64,000 nt of DNA from a virus, in the IMG/VR virus record IMGVR_UViG_3300042453_002354, positions 62,001 through 126,000 of that record; one strand, 5' to 3'. The position numbers were made by a program, and so were the translations under genes. Under the pieces are notes generated by a model that saw only the letters and a list, made by a program, of their open reading frames with translations, had not been told where the DNA came from and made no database searches. Of this stretch, positions 60,394 to 64,000 are shown piece by piece; within the stretch, counting starts at the first letter, position 1, and each line of letters opens with the position of its first letter.

Positions 60394-61518
60394 CTATCTA
60401 AAAGTTCCGTGTCGAAATGCTGGATTTACTTTGCCATAAATTTTACCATCAGAACCTCTTAATTTACAAACTCCCGTATTTTGGTCTTTTATTGCTTCTT
60501 GAGATAATTTATATCCAAATTGATTAAAATAATATCTCCATCTTCCGTCAACGAATGCCAAAGGTGAACTAGATCTGGCAATAACCTTTCCGCTTTTTGT
60601 TACTAACTCAAAATACTTTAATCTGACTGGTGCAATTAGAACCGGCTTATATGCTCTTGGTTCTGGTGGTGTATAGTGTCTGTCTGAATGTGATTTCCAC
60701 AACCAATTTGTAGGTAACGATATTCCTTTGCCAGAATCGTTGCGTAAATATTTAATAGATTCTATCAAACTTTTCGTCGGCCACGATCTTCTTTGTGGTC
60801 TCGGCGTTTCATCTGTGACCTTCAATCTGCCATTCATTGCTGGATGCCAAAGAAAAAAGATCTCAGCACCTTTTAATGACTCCTTTCTAGTTTGTACATC
60901 ATCATCAACGGAACTACTACCATCGTGCGAAAAAAGATATGCACCTCTTCTTGGACTTGCTTTTGATCCGTGTACTTCATTGACTATTCTATCGCCCGTT
61001 ATGAACGAACCAAAAGGAACCCAAGGATTGTTTACATAGAAACAATTATCACGTTTTGGCAAAACTTTTAAAACTTCATCCGCCAGTTCTTTTGCAAGTT
61101 CTTTATTGAGAACGTGTTCAGTGGCGCCAGAAAAATACCATATGACATTTTTATATCTTTTAGGAAATTCAGCAAATCTTTTTGCTTCTGCTATAATTTT
61201 AGGAAAATCATTTCTAGTAAAATTGTGATCGTCTCTCCAAGCCAAGTTCAGTCTTATAGCCGGAGTTCTTCCTCTTCTAGCAAGGTGTTTTATGACATTT
61301 GTTGGATCATCAAATAAATCCTTTTGTGTAAAAAAACCGGCGGCCCAACCACGAGGATGTGAATCTATTATAACTTGTGGATACTTACCGCCACCAAGAT
61401 AATCCATACCGAATAGTCTTGGTCTTTTGACTTCTGGTGTTAGCGCAACAGATTGAAATTGGAATGGTAGGCATAATAAAAGCAATACGACTAATACCTT
61501 GATTCTATGAAAATTCAT
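60394..61518 (-). CDS. Secreted protein, possibly a TIM-barrel glycosidase
   Basis: 374 aa from the ATG at 61518; the upstream in-frame ATG (61581) lies before the late promoter. Seen: a strong signal peptide (basic start, LVVLLLLCLPF core, likely cleavage after QSVA). Alternating strand-helix segments follow: AIRLNLAW, VIWYFSGATEH, NCFYVNNPW, RIVNEVHGSK, AYLFSHDGSS, EIFFLWHPAMNGR. These resemble beta-strand ends of a TIM barrel with acidic residues. The C-terminal 90 aa look like a separate beta domain. No exact family is assigned. Late box upstream, so it is made late and exported. Confidence 0.6.
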   Translation of the reverse strand: MNFHRIKVLVVLLLLCLPFQFQSVALTPEVKRPRLFGMDYLGGGKYPQVIIDSHPRGWAAGFFTQKDLFDDPTNVIKHLARRGRTPAIRLNLAWRDDHNFTRNDFPKIIAEAKRFAEFPKRYKNVIWYFSGATEHVLNKELAKELADEVLKVLPKRDNCFYVNNPWVPFGSFITGDRIVNEVHGSKASPRRGAYLFSHDGSSSVDDDVQTRKESLKGAEIFFLWHPAMNGRLKVTDETPRPQRRSWPTKSLIESIKYLRNDSGKGISLPTNWLWKSHSDRHYTPPEPRAYKPVLIAPVRLKYFELVTKSGKVIARSSSPLAFVDGRWRYYFNQFGYKLSQEAIKDQNTGVCKLRGSDGKIYGKVNPAFRHGTFR

Positions 61519-61562
61519 TTTGAGTATGAACACCTCTCGATTTAGTATACTCGGTGTATTTT

Positions 61563-61570
61563 TATTTATG
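61563..61570 (-). promoter_or_regulatory. Late promoter (CATAAATA) of the secreted-protein gene
   Basis: CATAAATA on the minus strand, 45 nt before the chosen ATG at 61518. Confidence 0.65.
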
Positions 61571-61591
61571 TCGATTCGCAAAATCCAAAAT

Positions 61592-61599
61592 AATAAATA
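61592..61599 (+). promoter_or_regulatory. Plus-strand late promoter (AATAAATA)
   Basis: AATAAATA on the plus strand, 46 nt upstream of the 430-aa virion gene, back to back with the minus-strand box at 61563-61570. Confidence 0.6.
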
Positions 61600-61644
61600 G
61601 TATGTAATTAAAAATGAATATTGTGATCATTCCAAGAATAGAAA

Positions 61645-62937
61645 ATGGCACAATACAGCAAGAGAACAAATAATTACCTAACACACGCAAAAACATTGTT
61701 TGAAGTTGTGATGATTGCCGACCAAAATGGCAATCCAACTTCCGTCAATAACCCTACGGGCACTGCCGTAGATGCATTTGGCAGAATGCGTGTATCAAAT
61801 CCTGTCACACTATTCGATAGTTTTAACAGATATCAAATCAATTCTCATTTCTCCACTTTAACGTCAGTTTCTGGTGGTTCAATTTCTTATAATGAATTTG
61901 ATAGCTCAATTTTATTAAATGTAGACACATCTTCAGGTTCTTTTGTAAAAAGAGAGACGACAAGAGTATTTGCATATCAACCAGGTAAGTCATTACAAAT
62001 TTTAGCAACATTTTGTTTTGATGTGGCACAAAGTGGACTCAGACAAAGAGTTGGATACTTTAATGATAATAACGGAGTTTTCTTAGAGCAAGATAATAGC
62101 GTAATTAGTTTTGTGATAAGATCTAGCGTATCCGGTTCTGTGAGCGATCTGAATCGTGTTGCTAAAACCGATTGGAATATAGACAAATTAGACGGTACTG
62201 GACCATCCGGAAAAACTTTAGATTTAACCACAGCACAAATATTTTGGACAGATATTGAATGGTTGGGTGTCGGATCTGTTCGTTGTGGTTTTGTAATAGA
62301 TGGGCAATTCGTACACTGTCATACATTTCATCACGCAAATCATATAGAAAGCACCTATATGACAACAGCTTGCTTGCCAATAAGATATGAAATACAAAAC
62401 ACGGCAAACACTTCGGTATCAAGCTCGTTAAGACAAATTTGCTGTAGTGTGATATCTGAAGGTGGTTATGAACTGAGAGGAAGAAATAAAAGCGCAGGAA
62501 GTTCCTCTTTAATAAATTTACCAACAGCAGGAACGTTTTACAATTTAATGTCAATAAGATTGAAAGTAGATAGATTGGATGCTATCGTAGTGCCAAAAAA
62601 CATAAGCGTTTTTGGCAAAGGTAATAATACCAGAATACATTGGAAAATATTATCAGGTGGTACGATTACTGGTGGATCTTGGAATTCTGCTGGTAGCGAT
62701 TCTGCCGTTGAGTATAACAACACGGGTACTCTAACTGGTGGTTCGTCTTTAGTCGAAGGTTATATTGGCATAGATGCACAAAGCTCACAAACCGCCAGTT
62801 TAGATTCAGGAATGTTCAAATTTCAATTAGAAAGAAATGGATTAACAGGCCAGTCTGTAATTTTTACTCTAGCCGCAACGGGTGGAGTGGATGACGACAA
62901 AGCACTGGGTGCAATGGTTTGGGAAGAAATAACATAA
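61645..62937 (+). CDS. Virion structural protein
   Basis: 430 aa. Starts MAQYSKRTNNYLTHAKTLFE and continues with TAVDAFGRMRVSNPVTLFDSF, a block I associate with large beta-rich virion proteins of many marine phages. The body shows jelly-roll-like strands (WTDIEWLGVGSVRCGFVIDG, HCHTFHHANH). The C-terminus ends in a strand-turn segment with VDDDKALGAMVWEE. Probably a head- or tail-surface protein. It opens a plus-strand late unit with the next gene; the SD is weak. Confidence 0.7.
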   Translation: MAQYSKRTNNYLTHAKTLFEVVMIADQNGNPTSVNNPTGTAVDAFGRMRVSNPVTLFDSFNRYQINSHFSTLTSVSGGSISYNEFDSSILLNVDTSSGSFVKRETTRVFAYQPGKSLQILATFCFDVAQSGLRQRVGYFNDNNGVFLEQDNSVISFVIRSSVSGSVSDLNRVAKTDWNIDKLDGTGPSGKTLDLTTAQIFWTDIEWLGVGSVRCGFVIDGQFVHCHTFHHANHIESTYMTTACLPIRYEIQNTANTSVSSSLRQICCSVISEGGYELRGRNKSAGSSSLINLPTAGTFYNLMSIRLKVDRLDAIVVPKNISVFGKGNNTRIHWKILSGGTITGGSWNSAGSDSAVEYNNTGTLTGGSSLVEGYIGIDAQSSQTASLDSGMFKFQLERNGLTGQSVIFTLAATGGVDDDKALGAMVWEEIT

Positions 62938-62974
62938 GTTTAAAACACACACATACAAAAAAAAAGGAAGAAAA

Positions 62975-64000
62975 ATGACAGACTTTTTACCCCCAATTGA
63001 AATATTCGAGGATGTTGCCGCAGTTTATTCCAATGGACGACCTGGCAGTATCGATCCATCAGTTCCAACGAGAAATGGTTGGTATTTTAGAAATGCATTA
63101 GCAGGACAAAAAATAAATTGGTATTTCTTTGATGGATATGTTAATAACATTACTGTGCAAAATTTCTCTGCATACGCCGTAGTTACTCTAGATTCTACTG
63201 TATCTAAACCGTATCTAGCCGTTTATACCAAACCAACAGGATCTGGGGATTTTGCGCCTTGGTATAAATCTAGCAAAGTGTTTTTGATGTCTTCTGGTGT
63301 TGTTGGTACAAAATATTTGGTATATTTTGGACAAGATCCACAAGTTCATCTAGATTTACCTAGAATTCAACTAACACCTGGATTGACAAATGGTTCGTTT
63401 GGCAATAGTGAAGAAATATTAACCATTGCATTCAGCACCGACTCGGGTGCGGCTGTAAATTCAGTTAAATTGTTGACAGAAAGTTTAGGAATTAATGCCA
63501 CAACATTCAAGCAAGAATACGAACTTGAAATAAGAAATCCAGCAGGACTTTGGAGTTTGAATAATCCTCCTTTATGGCCAAAGAAGTGTAAAGAATATAA
63601 AAACGATTCTATAGTACTGACTCAATCCGGATGGACCGTTTTGAGAACAGGCGAAGTTCTAGTCGCAATGGGCGGAAGACTGATCGATGCAGGAGTGTCG
63701 GATGTTGTTGATATTAAATTTACAGAAGAATCATATGAAAGGGGCGATCCTTTAACCGTTAAAGTTGTATTCAACGAAAAGGTTGATGTCACGGCCGGTG
63801 CTACGGTATCAGTTTCTTGGACTGGTGGTAATTTTAACTGCTCAGTTCCTTCAAACTTGACCGGAGTATATGAAGTTTTATTTCAGGGTGTAGTTCCTTC
63901 TGCCGCTGGTACGTTGAGTTTGTCACCTGAAACAAAAATTACGGGAACTATTAGAGATACTGGTACAGTAAATGCATCGAACTTGAACGTTCCTGTATTC
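62975..64000 (+). CDS. Virion protein with Ig/bacterial-adhesin-like repeats, 3' end outside the window
   Basis: 342 open codons from the ATG at 62975 to the right edge. SD AAGGA lies 7 nt upstream. Seen: MTDFLPPIEIFEDVAAVYSN then GWYFRNALAGQKINWYFFDG; YLAVYTKPTGSGDFAPWYKS; and near the edge a putative Ig-like domain (KFTEESYERGDPLTVKVVFN, then AGATVSVSWTGG) like those in surface-exposed phage proteins. No stop is reached, so length is unknown. It follows the 430-aa gene by 37 nt in the same late unit. A surface or fibre role is inferred. Confidence 0.65.
   Translation, partial: MTDFLPPIEIFEDVAAVYSNGRPGSIDPSVPTRNGWYFRNALAGQKINWYFFDGYVNNITVQNFSAYAVVTLDSTVSKPYLAVYTKPTGSGDFAPWYKSSKVFLMSSGVVGTKYLVYFGQDPQVHLDLPRIQLTPGLTNGSFGNSEEILTIAFSTDSGAAVNSVKLLTESLGINATTFKQEYELEIRNPAGLWSLNNPPLWPKKCKEYKNDSIVLTQSGWTVLRTGEVLVAMGGRLIDAGVSDVVDIKFTEESYERGDPLTVKVVFNEKVDVTAGATVSVSWTGGNFNCSVPSNLTGVYEVLFQGVVPSAAGTLSLSPETKITGTIRDTGTVNASNLNVPVF

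Noticed and set aside
1-64000. tRNA genes, insertion sequences, integrase or terminal repeats
   Set aside because: No cloverleaf-like segments, transposase motifs or matching window ends were seen; the only gap above 300 bp is 2766-3113.

Overview
The window is a 64-kb segment of the genome of a tailed, T4-like contractile-tailed phage (Caudoviricetes, T4 supergroup). It is AT-rich and nearly gap-free, and its gene order matches marine T4-like phages (cyanomyoviruses and pelagimyophage-type relatives) better than enteric T4. No photosynthesis genes, tRNA genes, integrase or transposase are visible. The host is therefore undetermined; a marine or freshwater heterotrophic bacterium is an inference only. 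Both ends cut through genes: gp46 on the left and a virion-protein gene on the right.

Almost everything is on the minus strand, so the transcriptional order runs from right to left. Right to left: (a) 61.6-64.0 kb, two plus-strand virion genes; (b) 60.4-61.5 kb, a lone secreted protein; (c) 56.5-60.3 kb, small genes with a uracil-DNA glycosylase, headed by a sigma70-like promoter; (d) 43.9-56.5 kb, the baseplate: gp5-like hub/spike, a small membrane protein, gp25, gp6, a giant gp7-like protein with three RCC1 propellers, and gp8; (e) 23.5-43.9 kb, a 2476-aa structural protein, small virion proteins and a fibre locus with a collar/HxH fibre and two S74-chaperone fibres; (f) 14.4-22.8 kb, neck, packaging and tail-tube genes gp13, a HAD-like protein, gp14, gp15, gp16, gp17, gp18, gp19; (g) 6.1-14.3 kb, the head: gp20, a small gp67/68-position protein, gp21, then an accessory island (MqsA-like zinc protein, secreted GH5 glycosidase, small structural-type proteins), gp22 and gp23; (h) 1-6 kb, a gp3-like tube protein and the recombination/late-transcription genes uvsY, uvsW, gp55, gp47 and gp46.

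The units work together as in T4. gp46/47 with UvsY and UvsW drive recombination-dependent replication. gp55 directs host RNA polymerase to late promoters, and TATAAATA-like boxes (NATAAATA, plus an ACTAAATA variant) lie about 30-65 nt upstream of most structural operons on both strands. The head is built on the gp20 portal with gp22 scaffold and gp21 protease, filled by gp16/gp17, closed by gp13/14 and joined to the gp18/19 tail carrying the 5/6/7/8/25 baseplate and fibres.

The most unusual content is a baseplate protein carrying 21 RCC1-like blades (three sevens, one interrupted by a PA14-like insert), a secreted GH5 enzyme inside the head cluster, a stand-alone MqsA zinc domain, a second secreted protein, and a hairpin-rich intergenic region ahead of gp55.
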